Of a DNA stretch of 64,000 nt, positions 45,977 through 59,000 are shown one piece after another. Each line of letters opens with the position of its first letter. Within the stretch, counting starts at the first letter, position 1. The notes beneath the pieces were generated by a model. The model had not been told where the DNA came from. It ran no database searches and saw only the letters and a program-made list of their open reading frames with translations. The stretch is taken from contig JAMXSV010000015.1 of the NCBI GenBank assembly GCA_027559495.1, forward strand, positions 434,001 through 498,000. The letters are read 5' to 3'. The DNA comes from Aurifilum marmelostoma (lineage: Eukaryota > Ascomycota > Sordariomycetes > Diaporthales > Cryphonectriaceae). Position numbers and translations under genes: made by a program.

Positions 45977-48815
45977 TTACGCAGCAGCGGCACCATCCGC
46001 GCTACTATCACCGGCAACCTTTGCCGCCTCGAGCAGGAAGGCCTCCTCGATGGCGGACCGACGCCTCACAACACGCAGCCAGCGCTCGCCCCACCTTTTG
46101 ACAAACTTATCCCGCAGATCGCGGGCAGGCCCGTCCATGCTTCCGTCCTCCATCAGCTCATCCTTGGAGCCAGCTGCCCATGCCACGAGCAGGTCCTCCA
46201 AGATGCGGAACAGGTTCCGCATGCTCTTTATCTCCTGCTCTTGGGTCTCACCTGTAGACATGTCCACATCGCCGGCCGCAGCGGCAGCACCCGGCAACAT
46301 CACCTGCCTCACGCGCCCCGTTACCTTGGCTACGGTGCTAAAGACCATCTCGTAGATATAGTTACGGGCAAGAGCCTCGCCCTTGGTGCGGCCGGCATAG
46401 CCAGAGAGTGCCCACTGGACTACGGCTGTGGGATTAACGATGCCATAGTTGAGTAGCTTCTCGATGATCTGCTTGGCCACGCCTGGATGCGCGCTCCAGA
46501 AATCCATGACTGCCGTGATGATCTGGGCACGAGCTGGCTCCGAGGTGGCACCGGCGTCAAGCAGGCGCTCCTTGGTACGCTCAATTGCCGCCAGCACGTG
46601 AGACAGTGACTTGGAGCCGACAAAGAGCACGGCTGTGGTAAAGACGTCGGTGCTGGTCACGAGGGGATCCAGGCCCTGGTCGATAGCCTGAGAGTGGATC
46701 TTCTCGATGACGGCCCGGATCTCGTCGTCGACTGCCTTCTTCTTCTCCTCGTCCGGAGTCTTTCGCTTCAGGAGCGCTGCCAACTCACGGCCTTCTTGGG
46801 CGAAGGGTACGGCTTGTGAAGAGAATCATGTCAGTCCTCCCATCATGAGATGCAATATCACAACTTCCGCGAACCACTTACAATCTTGCTCAAACTTGAA
46901 GGGGGCTCCTCCTGGTCCTTCTCAGGCGGGACCAGAGGCAGGTACCCTTCGGGCAAGGTTTTCCTGATCCGGCCAGCAAAGCTCAACCGGATCTCCTTGT
47001 CAATCGAGCCCACGATGAAGGCCTTGAAGGGGTGCAAGTCCGGAAGAGAGACATCACCGCTCCACTCCGCCCACTTCCAGGTAAAGCCAAAGTTGCTCAG
47101 ATGGTGTGAGAACCAATCGATGAAGCGGTTATTCAACTCCAAATCAAGCATGCCCGTGCTCCGGTAGAGGAATCTTATCGCGCGACCGAGACTAGGGGCA
47201 ATAGCAGCAGGGGCGATCCGGCATGCCTCAGTGAGCACCGAGTGGTAGTAGACGAGCTTGTGCTCGGGGTTGGGCAGCATGAACAGCTGAGAAAAGACGG
47301 CATCGACAGCAACATCCTCGGGCTTCCATGTGGTTCGATCCGCAGGCACATCGCGAAGCTGGTCGAAGGGAGTTGCGCGGCTGACAAAGGTACCGTCGGC
47401 GAAGTAATTATCAATATCAATCAAGCGTCTGGCAGTGATGGACCGGTTGAAGTGCATGATGTTAATCGTGTCCAACAGGCTATCGCGTACCAGGCATGAG
47501 GTGATATCCGTGACGGGAGGAACAGACACAATGTCCTGGTTGAGATAGACAGATAGGTAAATCTCGGGAAAGAGAGGCCGTGAGCCAGCGCTGAGGACGT
47601 CTGGGAAGTCGATGGCGGGCAGCGCGTGCTTTGGGCAGTTGTCCAGCTTCTCTTGCTGCTCCACATCTTCCAGGGGCATCTTCCACGGCCTCGGCAGACA
47701 GGACAACTTCCAGCCGCTGTTGGCCTCGGACTGGAGCTGCTTTTGTAGCAGGCCAATAAAGCTGAAGTCGACCACAGGGCTCTTCTCGTCAGCATCCGGG
47801 AAGAACGGGTCGATCAGGGTCTGGAGGGCGTGAGGCTCCGAAGCAATCACGTCTGTCTTGTCGAGGAGATCGGCGGCACTCTTTTCGGACTTGTCAGGGT
47901 CTGCGGCGATGGCATACGGTATCGTGAGGAGGATGATCTTGACCAGCTCGGTGCCGATCGTCTATCGTCAAACATATTAGTTAGCATCCGTGCTACCTTA
48001 CCAACCCCAGGGGCCGAACTTACGTCCTCGGAGCTGGCTGTCTGCAGCTCGACAGCGCGGTCAAAGAGCGTGTCCAGGATAGGGAACACGCCCTCGCCGT
48101 CCAGACAGCTCTGAAGGCATGCCAGCAGCTTCAGGTACAGCTTGACAGTCCTCCACTCGCCCGCCTTGATCTTCTCTGCAAGCTGGGCCGTCGCTTTCGC
48201 GAGCAGATCGTCCACCACACCACTGGTGGACACAGGCTCCTTGGCCTGCTCACCGGCGTCTTCCATCTTCGCATCCCCACCAGCAGCCTCGTCGCCGCCA
48301 TTCTGAGCCGCCGCCGCCTCCGCCGCAGGGGTGTGGGTGAGAGTGTTCAGTACCAACACGACGGCAGCAACGAAGGGCGTCTTGAGCGGCTGCTCCACAA
48401 CAAGCTGCAGCGCAAGGTCCACAAACGTGTCGCGGAGACGCACGTCATCGTAGTTATCTGCCAGCAGGTTCGCGATGCTGCGGATGTCCTCTGTGGTATT
48501 TCGGAGCGGGCTGTCGGCGATGTCGACGAGCTGCTTGCGCAGACGGACTGGCGCTGGCGGCTCGTTGCGGCGGCGATGGGGTCCACGGTGTTCGCGCTGG
48601 GGGTTGTAGTGGTCTTCGTCATCTGGAATGCGAGGCGTTTAGAATTTGGCCCGTCAAACTGGGAGCTATCTTCCCAGTGATGGATCTGGACGAGCCCGAA
48701 GCTCGTCAACTAGTTCAGATAGACAGAACGAACCTCTGTACCGTCGCTTCCTGGGGTTGTGTCCTCCTCCTCCTCCTCCTCCTCCTCCGCCCTGTCGACG
48801 GTCATAATCCGCCAT
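45977..48815 (-). CDS. cbp80: Nuclear cap-binding complex large subunit (Cbp80/NCBP1), one frame break
   Basis: Four exons: 48815-48734, 48622-48024, 47961-46882 and 46812-45977, giving about 865 residues, the usual size. Exon 1 reads MADYDRRQ then nine Gly (a GGA repeat) and HNPRKRRYR, a nuclear-signal-like tail. The MIF4G-type helical repeats follow: PVRLRKQLVDIADSPLRNT, DTFVDLALQLVVEQPLKTPF, then SGWKLSCLPRPW, LNNRFIDWFSHHLSNFGFTWKW and the C-terminal FTTAVLFVGSKSLSHVLAAIERTKE block. With Cbp20 it binds the m7G cap of nascent mRNAs in the nucleus and couples it to splicing and export. Near the end of exon 3 the frame must gain one base: ..EKDQEEPP must continue as FKFEQD before the intron and then SVPFAQEGRELAALL. 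The likely site is the C5 run (G5 on the given strand, 46901-46905). Without this, exon 4's phase does not fit. Confidence 0.9.
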
Positions 48816-48999
48816 CTCGGCTGGCTATAGGAACGCGAGGAATTATGACGCTGGCGAATTGATGTTCGCAATGATAGGGAGGTGAAAGGCAGGCAGTCAG
48901 GTCGACGTGAGTTTTGGGGGTGAAGCTATGAGGTTGATTGATGCTTAATTTACCTCACGTCGCGCCAGCTCAAAAGATGTTCCCTAGAGAACGCGAAAA

Positions 49000-49040
<41 letters not shown>

Positions 49041-50762
49041 ATAGCCTGCTTATGTAAGACAGACAGGCATGCAACCGTCTCCACCCAAGCTCCTGGTACC
49101 AGCCAGCTCCTCAGCCTTACTGTCGAGGTGCCCCTGCAGCCCTTCAGAACAGGGAGCTACCTGCCTCGAAACCAATATTAGGAAAAAGACATGTTTCTTG
49201 TTGGGACATCTGAGTGGCCCTTCTTCAAGTATGACAGATAAACAAGTTATGCAGCGATAGCAAGATGCAGCCACTCCAAGCCGTGGCCCCTGCCTGGTAT
49301 GACAGAGCTGCCTGGTGGTCCTCCATTCTCTACGGTTTTTAGTTCGTGCCTTGAACGAGAGGACCAACTCAACCAAGACCGTATGATGCGAGTGTATCAC
49401 CGTGGCTTATCGGTGGAGAGGCCCCCTAATCCTTCTCAAACGATTCCAATGACGTACCAGCGCTCATGATGGAATGGGGAAAATGAAAAGAAATCATCCA
49501 TCTCTCGAAACCCAGAGCATAGCATGGCCGTGCCAGTGCAAGACGATAGTCCACAGCAGCAGGATATACTCATTCTGAAGACACTACATGGCTATCCCTG
49601 AGGCGGAAGTGAAAGTGTCAAAAATATGCCACCACTATCTCTCACAGTTCAGGAACTTCAAGACGAATGCGGACTTAGCGGAGCGCCGGGGCAACGGGGC
49701 GGGCGCACACACAAAAATTGTCGAGGTACTAGGAACTTCTTTGTTTCTTGTAGTCGCACCAGAGTCCGGCACTCTCATCACCCCCTTGCCTCTTTTGATA
49801 TCCACAGGTTGTATTGAGCCATGTTGCCAGCCCTGATTTTCCCTTTTGAGTAACCACCCGGAGAGCGTGCCTATCCCTGTGACCCCTGCTGGAGGCTGCC
49901 TCTGGAGACACGAAAAGAACAGTAGTAGTTGATAGAAATCTTTTGAATCGTCAATGCCAATTCCCAGGCTGCTTGCAGGCCAAGTCATCCGTCCATCACC
50001 TGCCTGTTGTTTCCTTGTGGGGGGGTCATCTTCAACGAGGGACCATCCCCGTCGTCAATCCCACAATGCAAAGTTCACCGCCGCCCGCATGAACACCCAC
50101 ATCCCCCATAATAGTACCAGCCCGATCAAAACAGTCCATACGCAGCATCCGCTCATCCAGCAGTAGCCCAATAAGTTCCTTTCCGGTTAGGTCTCCACGG
50201 CCTCAAAAACATAAACAACGTCAAGCAGCCAGCCGACGACATGTGGGTGCCTGCCACAAGACTCGCGAATCCTCCCAGGCAGATATAAAAACGAAACCAA
50301 GCAGGGCCAGATCTTGTCGGGCGGGCAAAGAAATCTAGAAGCGTAGTCCCGTAGAAAACTCTTTCGCTCCAGTATGGTCCATCGCCTCACGATACTAAAT
50401 TGACACATCCCTTAGATGGACAACAAGCCGTCCCATCAACCCTGGTACCTTCACGATCCTTAGGATCTCTGCCAAGGTCTTCTGCGCTTCTCGATTTGCT
50501 ACAAGCTGCAAATGTTCCCTGTTTGACCCGGCGTGGCCGTCGTGTGTAATCGTCACCGTTTCAAGTGTCCTGGAGGAATGCGAGTATGAGTCCGGGTTGG
50601 CATGATCGTCACAAACCGCTTTTTTTTTTCTTCTGTTCTTTTAACGACCATGTGCAGGTCCGACGTCGTAAGCCGAGATCTTGTGAGACGAACGTCTCTG
50701 GTAGGAAAATCGCCGCTTCCGACGAGGCCCGCATGGCCGTCCGCGTCGAGCACGGGTCGTGC
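48816..50762. other. Intergenic between cbp80 and gsk3
   Basis: About 1.9 kb. It contains a (CAG)12 repeat at 49003-49038 in the likely cbp80 promoter. No gene is supported. The 3' untranslated region of gsk3 probably occupies the right part. Confidence 0.5.
49003..49038. repeat. (CAG)12 trinucleotide repeat upstream of cbp80
   Basis: Twelve perfect CAG units lie about 190 bases upstream of the cbp80 start codon, outside any coding frame I support. Confidence 0.9.
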
Positions 50763-52281
50763 TCAATCAAGCTTTGCCATCATCTCGTCCTTCGTCAGGG
50801 GCACGAAGTTGAACATGTCGAGCCCCTTGGCCTTGAGCTCGTCCCTCACGTGAGGGGGCACCAGCCTGTCATTGAGACTGGGGGCGATGGACAATTCTGC
50901 GGCTCATGTCAGTCACACGAGACCAGAAGCACATAGACTCGTGCGGAAGAAGGGGCAAAGAACTCACCATGACGGTTGAAGTTGAACAGTGGGGGCAGAT
51001 CCTTCAGCTGGCCGGTTTGGTGCCTAGAATCAGGGAATTTGGTGTTCGGATCCCGCAGCTCGTCGAAGAAGGGGTGGACCATGGCATCAATCGCGCTGAG
51101 GCGCTCAGTCGGGGTATACTCGAGCAGCTTGCTAATCAGGTCGATCGCATTGGCGTCGGCCTTGCGGAAGACCTTGCTGAATGGGTGGGGCTTAATCTGG
51201 GGGAACTTGTGCTCCATGTAGTTGGGATTCATGGTCCGGATCTGCTCGCGCGTGGGCGTACCCAGGACCTTGATGATCTCCACCAACTGATCAATGCCAG
51301 ACTCGCCGGGGAACAGAGGCTGACCCAGCATCAACTCGGCCATGACGCAGCCCGTGGACCACACGTCTAAAAGGTAGGAAATATCCCGTCAGCTTCGTTC
51401 AAGAGCACTAGACGGCAAAGATTGAGAAAGTCTCTTACCAATCTTGGTGGTGTAGTTGGTGGCACCGAAGATGAGCTCTGGTGCTCGGTAGTAGCGCGAG
51501 CAGATGTAAGAGACGTTGGGCTCGTTCTCGACCAGGATCTTTGCGCTGCCGAAATCGCACAGCTTCAGTATGCCGCTGTTGGGGTCGAGAAGCAGGTTCT
51601 GTGGCTTGATGTCACGATGGCAGATGCCTTGGGAGTGGATGTAGGCAAGGGCTCGGAAGAGCTGGTAGATGTACAGCTTGACCTCGAGGGTGGGCATGGT
51701 GGTCTTCATCTTGTTGAAGAATCGAGAGGCTCGGTAGACAGTCTCGGGAACGAACTCCTGGACAAGGTTGAGATACACTTCATCCTTCTGCAGCGGGGTC
51801 AGCAGTCAAGTCGATGCCTGGAATGGATCTGCTGAATACGTACGCGCTCGCCGTTGGAGTAGTAAAACGCCTTCAACTGTACGATGTTGGGATGACGAAC
51901 GATGCGCATGATTTGCAGCTCACGATTCTGTCATGTGGTCAGCACAGCACCGGCTAGCCTGCAACAAGCTGCGCACCTTGAATCGCTTGTCCTGGAGAAC
52001 GCGCTTGATGGCGGCGTCCTCATTGGAGGGGGACAGCTTGGTCTGGAAGACGACACCGAAAGACCCATTTCCCACGATCTTGCACTGGGTGTATGAGAGT
52101 TCTCTCGTCTCACCAGTAATGCCATCCTGCACCTTCTCCTTGATGACCTCTGAGAGGAGGGGAAGAGAAAGAGAGATATGTTAGCAAGTGACGTCGACGA
52201 GGGAAGGAGGCATCATCTTTGTGAAGGTTGCTCACCTCCCATCCGCAGGTTGTTGAACGCTGCGGGGCGGCTCGATGCCAT
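50763..52281 (-). CDS. gsk3: Glycogen synthase kinase 3 (GSK-3/shaggy-type Ser/Thr kinase)
   Basis: Six exons: 52281-52236, 52149-51977, 51927-51844, 51787-51439, 51366-50968 and 50896-50763, giving 394 residues, the standard fungal GSK-3 size. The kinase core has the glycine loop [26 protein letters not shown], the catalytic [10 protein letters not shown], the CDFGSAK metal motif, the activation loop [12 protein letters not shown] with the conserved phosphotyrosine, [24 protein letters not shown] and the C-lobe [12 protein letters not shown]. The C terminus ends ..[15 protein letters not shown]. It is a cytosolic/nuclear kinase acting on primed substrates in stress, morphogenesis and carbon-metabolism signalling. 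Every exon junction closes in frame with GT..AG ends, and no indel is needed here. The upstream side is a very long gene-free stretch. Confidence 0.97.
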
Positions 52282-55000
52282 CTTGAATGCCAAGTCAGGT
52301 GGTGCTACCGCTTGGCAAAAACAACAGTCTTGTAAAAAAGATCAAGGCCTGAACTAGAAGCCGAAACAGATAGACACCTGAATTGGGCCGTGATGGGCGA
52401 GCGTCGAGGTTGTCACGGGGAGGGTGCGATTTGGATAGTTTCTTTGACGGGTCTGGCAGTAACCGCTCTGACCCGTATTGCGCGACAGTGTGTATTGGCA
52501 GTGCTTTAGGGTTGCGTTGTGGACAGGACGCGCTTCTTTCCGAAAAATTGAAGAGTAGGGACGGTGTTCGTTTTCCGATCGATCAATCAATCAAGCGACA
52601 GGTTATGTCGTGTGTGGCACTTGATCTGTCGGAAATTGAGCAGCTCGCCAGGTAGAATTGTTGTTGCTGCTGCTGCTGCTGCGGGGTGGGGAGCAGGTCG
52701 AGGGCTGTGGAATGCGGCAATCAATGTGTGTCGCGCAGCGTCGTGGATGAAACTTGTGTCAATCAATCTATGGCGACGGTCAGAAATTGCGGCGCGGTCG
52801 AGGTCAAGAAGGACAGGACTATGCCAGAAGAGTGGAGCGAGATGGAGTCGAAAAAAAGAAGACGAAGATTGACCATGTGCCACGAGATGTCTAGGAGAAA
52901 AGGGAAAAGACGATGACGGTCGGAGGGTGGGGAAGGGAAGCAGCACAGCTTGGAAACGGGGATCCAGTAGAAATTAGGGCGATTGGGACAAGGCAAGGTG
53001 ACTGTGACCGTGACCGAGTGCCAGGAACCAGTGGCCAAGCGACCCTGGCGCCAGTGGGCGAGAGTGCAGCCCAAGGTCCCCAAGGCGGGACACTAAGCTT
53101 CAACCGCTCGACCTGGGGGGGGGGTTTCGCACAACCCGCAGCCAAGCCAAGCCCAAACCAACCCAATCCAACTAATGATCCTAGGACACCCAACAGACAG
53201 ACAAGCAGATAGACAGCTTTTTCAATTGTTTCAACCTCAGGCGCAGTGGATAGATAGCCTTGCCTTGCTTCAGGTCTGCATGCAGCGCAGAATTTCGCTG
53301 TCCAGAGATGATGGGGTGTTGTTGGATCGGAGCTGGGCTGTGATGTGATGCTGGGTGGAGGCTAGGCGACAACCGCAGGGTCGATGTGAGTCGACCGGTG
53401 GCGTGTACGAGAGGAACAAGTCTAGCAGTCATGTACCGGCGGTAACTGAGCGCTCAGGCCAAGTGTGATTCTCTCGCATTGCGGATGGACTGACTGACTG
53501 GCTTGCCTGCTCGCTGCGAGCGGTACGTGATGATGATGATGATGATGGGAGATGATGAGGTTGTGGGAGCAGCCAATTGTGGATCCTCTTTCCCAATCAC
53601 AAGGTTGTCTGATCTGGGAAGAAACTCTCCTGTACTCGGGGCTGGGGCAGAATTGAACGGGTACACAGGCAGGTAGGTGACGTGATGCGCAAGGGAACGG
53701 CAGAGTGTGCAGACGATGTGCCTCAGGGTGCGGCGCCACACGCACACACATACACACACAGGCGCCGAATTGGAGCTCGTCAGATTGACGCGGGGGGGGG
53801 GGGAGGGGGGGTCGGCATCGTGACCAGCAGAGCTAGGCAAAAGGCGGGGTGAATTGACGACGTAGGTTAACACGGGATGAGGGGCACGCAGCTGGCACCT
53901 GCGCGCGCCAGCTTCAAGCTAGGCAGGCATGAGGGAAAACAAGCAGGAATTGTGGTAGCAACAGTGTCTGAAATAAAAACTTACGATGCTGTCAAGAAGA
54001 TGACGAGGGATTAACCTCGACTTTTTTTTCTTCTGCTGATTCTTCTGCAGGCCAAGATGACGGATGCTTCCCCCGAGCCTTTTTGTCGGAACGTGCGTTG
54101 TTGACGGCGACGTCTGTTGGATTTGACCGGCAGCTGGTATCAGGTCAGGCGCAGGCAAGCATTTGTGTGATGGTGATGGTCAAGGTGAGGTGAAGACTTG
54201 ATATCTGCCTCGTGTGTGTGTGTGTGTGTGTGCCTAGCTCTGGTCTGGTTGGTGTTTCTCGAGAACAATCACGCCTCAAAGGTCGAGTGAAGGCAGACGA
54301 AGGGCGAGGCTCAGATCGAAGTTGAGAACGGTTTTTGGTGGGTGGTGGTGGATTCTGAAGGGTCGAGGTAAAGAGGTTAGGCCAGGCCTGGTTTGGGTCA
54401 GGGATCTGAACAGGATGGACACAAGGGAGCTGGTGGTAGCAGCTGTACGTGGTAGGAACACTGCAGGTACAGGGATGCCCAATAACAACCAAAGATGTTA
54501 CGGTCAGGCTGCCTCGTTTATACCGGACCTTGACACCCTTCATGGCTGTCGAGGTACTTGTCTGTTGTGGTATGTGTAGGGGAGGCGGGTAGAATAGCTA
54601 TGAGTCTAGGCTTGGGCGGGAGGGTCAGGCGTGACATCTCTTTGCTGATGAGCATGCCTGACCCGGGCGGGGGAACAGGAAGGGAGAGAGCCGCAGGGCA
54701 GCAGGGAACATGGATGGCCTCGTGAGATCGGTACTTACGATGGTACTAACCAGGCAGACCACAACGGGACAGATGAGGTGAGGTGAGGTGAGGTGAGCGT
54801 GCAGAGATGGTATCGTCCAGGGCGGCCCACTCTAAGGTGTCAAGCAGGTACCGAGTACGGGCAGTAAAGTGGCTGGTTAGATATTCAGTCTCGAGACAGG
54901 TCAGATGTTCAGGTGACGGGAACCCTTCGAGGAATTGCTAGTCTGGTGGCAGTATCGGGCAGGGAAGCTGTCTCGATATTCCCGGCAGAAGAGAGAAAAA
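52282..55000. other. Gene-free upstream region of gsk3, left part
   Basis: No supportable gene. It has GAT repeats (about 53528-53547), a G run (about 53792-53808), a GT repeat (about 54216-54231) and tandem GGTGA units (about 54775-54797). On the minus strand, pyrimidine tracts and GTAAGT-type sites (for example near 53982) would fit a long, possibly spliced, gsk3 5' leader; this is inference. Confidence 0.4.
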
Positions 55001-58000
55001 AAAGAAGGAAAAAAACAAATTAAAAAAAGAATAAGAACGTGGGTAGGATGAGGTGGTAGTGGGTAACCTGGCGAACCAAAAAGTCTCGCTCTCGGTGCTG
55101 AAAAAGTTTATGATTGAAAGGGGTCGATCGGTCGGTGGTGGTGGTGGTAGTGGAGGAAAAGAACGGCTGCTGCGGCTGTAACAATGTCTCGCGAATACGG
55201 CTGGGCTGCAGGTGGACGGGCAGGCAAGAATGCAGTCGAGGCGGGCAGGTTCAAATCTTGTGGAATTGTTAATGGGCGGACCACAGGTGAGGAGGAAGAA
55301 TCATGTGTGTTGGGAAGACGGCTCAAGGAGGACGAGGACTGGGATCCGAGAGGGAAAGGTGAGTGGAAGCTGCGACCTGAGCTGGAAATGGCGCCTCGTT
55401 TCCTTTTTGATCGTGTGATGCAGTGGAAACTACTATTACGACCATAGTACTATTGCTACCACGGAATTACAGTGCAGTCAGTACACTGGCTCGGCTGGCA
55501 GACGCGACGAGAGAAAGCCGTACGCAGTAACCTCGACGCCGCTGCAGGCTGTACCCAGCAGACCCCGGGAGGGCTCCCCCCCCCCTCCTAAAGCTGACCT
55601 GGTGACCCTCCAATTCGCCCGCTCAGGTGTGACGTACCCTGGCCAGATGTGCTAGGCAAGGGAGAGACGTTGGAATGGAGGACCATCCCAGCAGTTCTAC
55701 CCCCTACCCCTGGACCGCTGAAGCGCGCTACAATAGTACCTGAGTTCCATACAGTAGCGACATAGCCTGCATAGTACGTCGCTTTCACGAGGATCTGTGT
55801 CTGCCCGCTGGCCGACCGAAATAGATGAGGGGAATGGATGGAGGATGGGTGGATGATCACTGAGAATAGCCTCATGGAAACATGGAAACATCCGTTCCCC
55901 TCCGCCCCCCCCCGGGGGAACGCCCCTGACCAGATTCCATCTCATCCCCGTTCACTCGTATTCACCCATTCTTACAGAGGCTTACTGCTATGCACATGAT
56001 CTAAACAAGAGCTGTTGCATGATACTTTGGGCCCTCGCCTCGGGCGCCAGCTGTGAACCACGAGATAACGACAGATGGCTGGCGAGACCTGATCTCCAGT
56101 GGCTGTGGAACGAGTTTCTGCAGATGTGAGATACCGCCCGCCTCTCTTCATTCTCTTGCGTTTCGGCCAATTGTGCCCACATTCCGGCCGTTTTCAGCGA
56201 CCATTCCTCTTGCAACAGAAACTCTGGCCTTGTCCGCGCAGGTAAGAGCCTGGGCCGGTGAGGAGGCCAGAGCATTGGTCTGTCTCACCTGATAATTCAC
56301 AAAAGGAAGTTTTTTCCTTTGTGTCAATACTTCATCTACAGAACACTGCTGGCTGGCCTCCGGCGAGGACAGGGACCGGATCGAGGAAGACGGCCATCAT
56401 CCGTCCATCTTCCCCACCGAGTATTATTGTTTCCCACATCATGCAGTGTTGTTGAGGCGTTCCTGGGGAAAGGGTACGACGCTGCTGGGGGGGGGGCGGC
56501 AGGGAGGGGGAAGCCTATTGAAAATCGCTTATGTGTACGAGGGTGCCCTGTGGCATCGATCTCTTTTTTTTTTTTTTTTTTTTTTTCTTCTTGTTTTGGT
56601 TTCTAATGCTTGCTTGCTGCTGCTGCTGCTGCTGCTGCGCGGTACCTGTCCGTACCCAGATCGATGGTACGAACGCCCCCAGCCTGTGGTTTGAGCTTGA
56701 GCATGCGCATGCGCTGAACGGAGCCTAGCGTCCAGCGGGTCCAACCAGCTGCGCGGAGATGGAGTCCTTGTGGCCCATAAAGGTCACGAAAAGGGTCATG
56801 TGCTCTCTTTTTTTGATGGGGCCCACGTCGGCCGGCCGTCTCGGTTTTTTTTCTTCTTTTCTTTTTTCCTTTCTTTCCTTGGGTGGGTTTTTTTCCTTTT
56901 CTTTTGGAGTCAGCCGGGGACGCGCTAAAACGAGCTCAGCGGCCGGTCCTGGGCGGCGGAGGCTCAAGTGGGCGACCCGATCCCGTAGCGGTCTTGAGAC
57001 CTGGTCGGTTCAGGAGTCAGTACGGTGCTATTACGAGTGAATAAGGAAACTCTGCTCGTGTCAAAGAGAGCACAGCGCCAACACCTTAGGTCAGGTGAGA
57101 GAAATGAGGGTCATTGTCGCCCGTTGAGGCTGGTGGGCCTGAAGAAGTAATCAGCCGCTGGTGTGGTCTGGGCCAGCCAATTCCGCTCGATTAATCCTCT
57201 CGAGGCGGAATTACCTGGCCGTATCTTGTCAGGCTTGTACAAAGTCAGTAGTATGTGTTTGGGCCTGGGTGTGTATGTGTGTGAGGTCGAAACCAACTTT
57301 TTTTCTCTTCTTCTTCTTAGAATGAAAGTTAGGCACCACTGACGCAACCCCAGAACCACTTGGAACGAGGATGAACCATCTTGCAGGAGCCCCATCACAG
57401 CGCGACGGTACACTACGGTACATGGGAATGCCTAGAGGGCTTGTGCACATCAAGTCAAAATCGTACGATCCAGAGAAGTCCAAGTGGACTACTGCATCTG
57501 CACAACGAAAGGAATTCCCTCGAATAGCCAGTCCCGTCTACGATGGCTATCAGTGATCGATCCCCTACCCTTCATTCTCCATAGGCTCCTTCTTTCCTCA
57601 GGGCCCATTCATCCTCCTTTTCTTCTTTTTTGTTTCATTCATTTCTTTTCTCTCGAACCTCCTCTCCTCCCTATCCCGAGGAGTCGCAGCTGCTTCGAGC
57701 TTGTTGCATCGTCAGAGCTGCCATCTGCCGTGCTTGTGACCCAACTAAGAGAGGGCCAAGGATTGGGTTCCGGAACGCAACCCTTCTAGCGACGGAGGGA
57801 ATGCATTACATAGTTACCTATTATTACCTGCATTACTGGTGCGAGGCCCGCCTGCTGGTGGTTCAAGTCAACAAGCCGCCAAGCAGGATCAGCCAGCCAT
57901 AGATCAGACCGACGGAGATCTCTCAACTCTCGCCAATAAGAGGGCCCAGCCCCAAGGCTTACCAGGGATTCGATGCTGATCTTCCTAGCGTGGCCTGGTC

Positions 58001-59000
58001 CCTCCTGGAACAGAAACTACAGGAGCCTATGTCCGAGTCTTGGACATTTACAGGCCTCGTGGGTGTGCGGGTGTGCCAGTACTCTGGTACTACTACTAAG
58101 AAGTCCTGGAAGAGGGAGGGGGTGGTGCACAGGGGGTTACAAGGAGGGATTGCGGCACCAGGTGCTGCCCAGCCAGTCGGGGCGAAGTTGACCTGGGAGC
58201 TTCCCTTCCTCCCCCAGTCCTGACATGGAGCACCCCGCCAGTGGACATGCAGTGCAATCTCTGGAGAGCAACCCCCCCTCTTCCCGGAACGATGAAGCTC
58301 TGCAGAGGGATTCAATCATCACGACCACCAGCCATTGGACGTCTACAAGGGCATATCGGAAGCCGCTGAGCTTGAGCCCACCTTGAGCAGGTCTTGACGA
58401 GAAGATTGATGTGAAGAAACATCTCTACCTACCTTTACGATAACCCTTGTCGTCATAGAACAAGCCCCCATCTGCTGTCAACGCTCCTGCTGTTGCTGTT
58501 GTGTGTCCTCTGAGATGTGCCCTGGAGGCGGGGCACTGGCGCTTGTGGTGGCCGGGGGGGGGCCTGAAGGAGGGGGGATGTTTTAGTGGTCTGTGCCAGT
58601 GAAACGCTGGAACGGAACCCTGGCGGCGTGGGTCTGGAGCTCTAGAGGGTGCCGGTCTCTCTTGCCGTTCCCGTCGTAGTGGGGCATGCGTCACTTTCAA
58701 AAAGCCAGACGATACTCGACACGAAACCTCATTTACACGTTCTGGTATTGATGGGGTCCTCGTTCTTCCATCGGTGGTTGCACTTGGCTGAACCGTAACC
58801 GTCGTCCAGATGAAAAACAAAATGCCCTTCCCCTTACCCTGGACCGTTGAGGGCTTTATCGAGCAGATCCGGGAGGATCGGCCCGCCGCGTGCGCAGCCA
58901 GAGGTCTCTATGCAGTCGTCTTTCTTTCCTCTTCTCTCTCTCTCTCTCTCTCCCGCTCTCTCTTTTTCTTCTTTTCCCAAAGCGTCTCTTCTTCTGTCAT
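55001..59000. other. Gene-free region, middle part
   Basis: No supportable gene. It contains a T23 run (56564-56586), CTG units (about 56618-56638), pyrimidine-rich stretches (56843-56905) and a CT repeat (58937-58962). Open frames here are short, overlap on both strands and lack motifs. Confidence 0.4.
56564..56586. repeat. Poly-T tract (about 23 T)
   Basis: An uninterrupted T run in gene-free DNA, with CTG repeats a short distance downstream. Confidence 0.85.
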
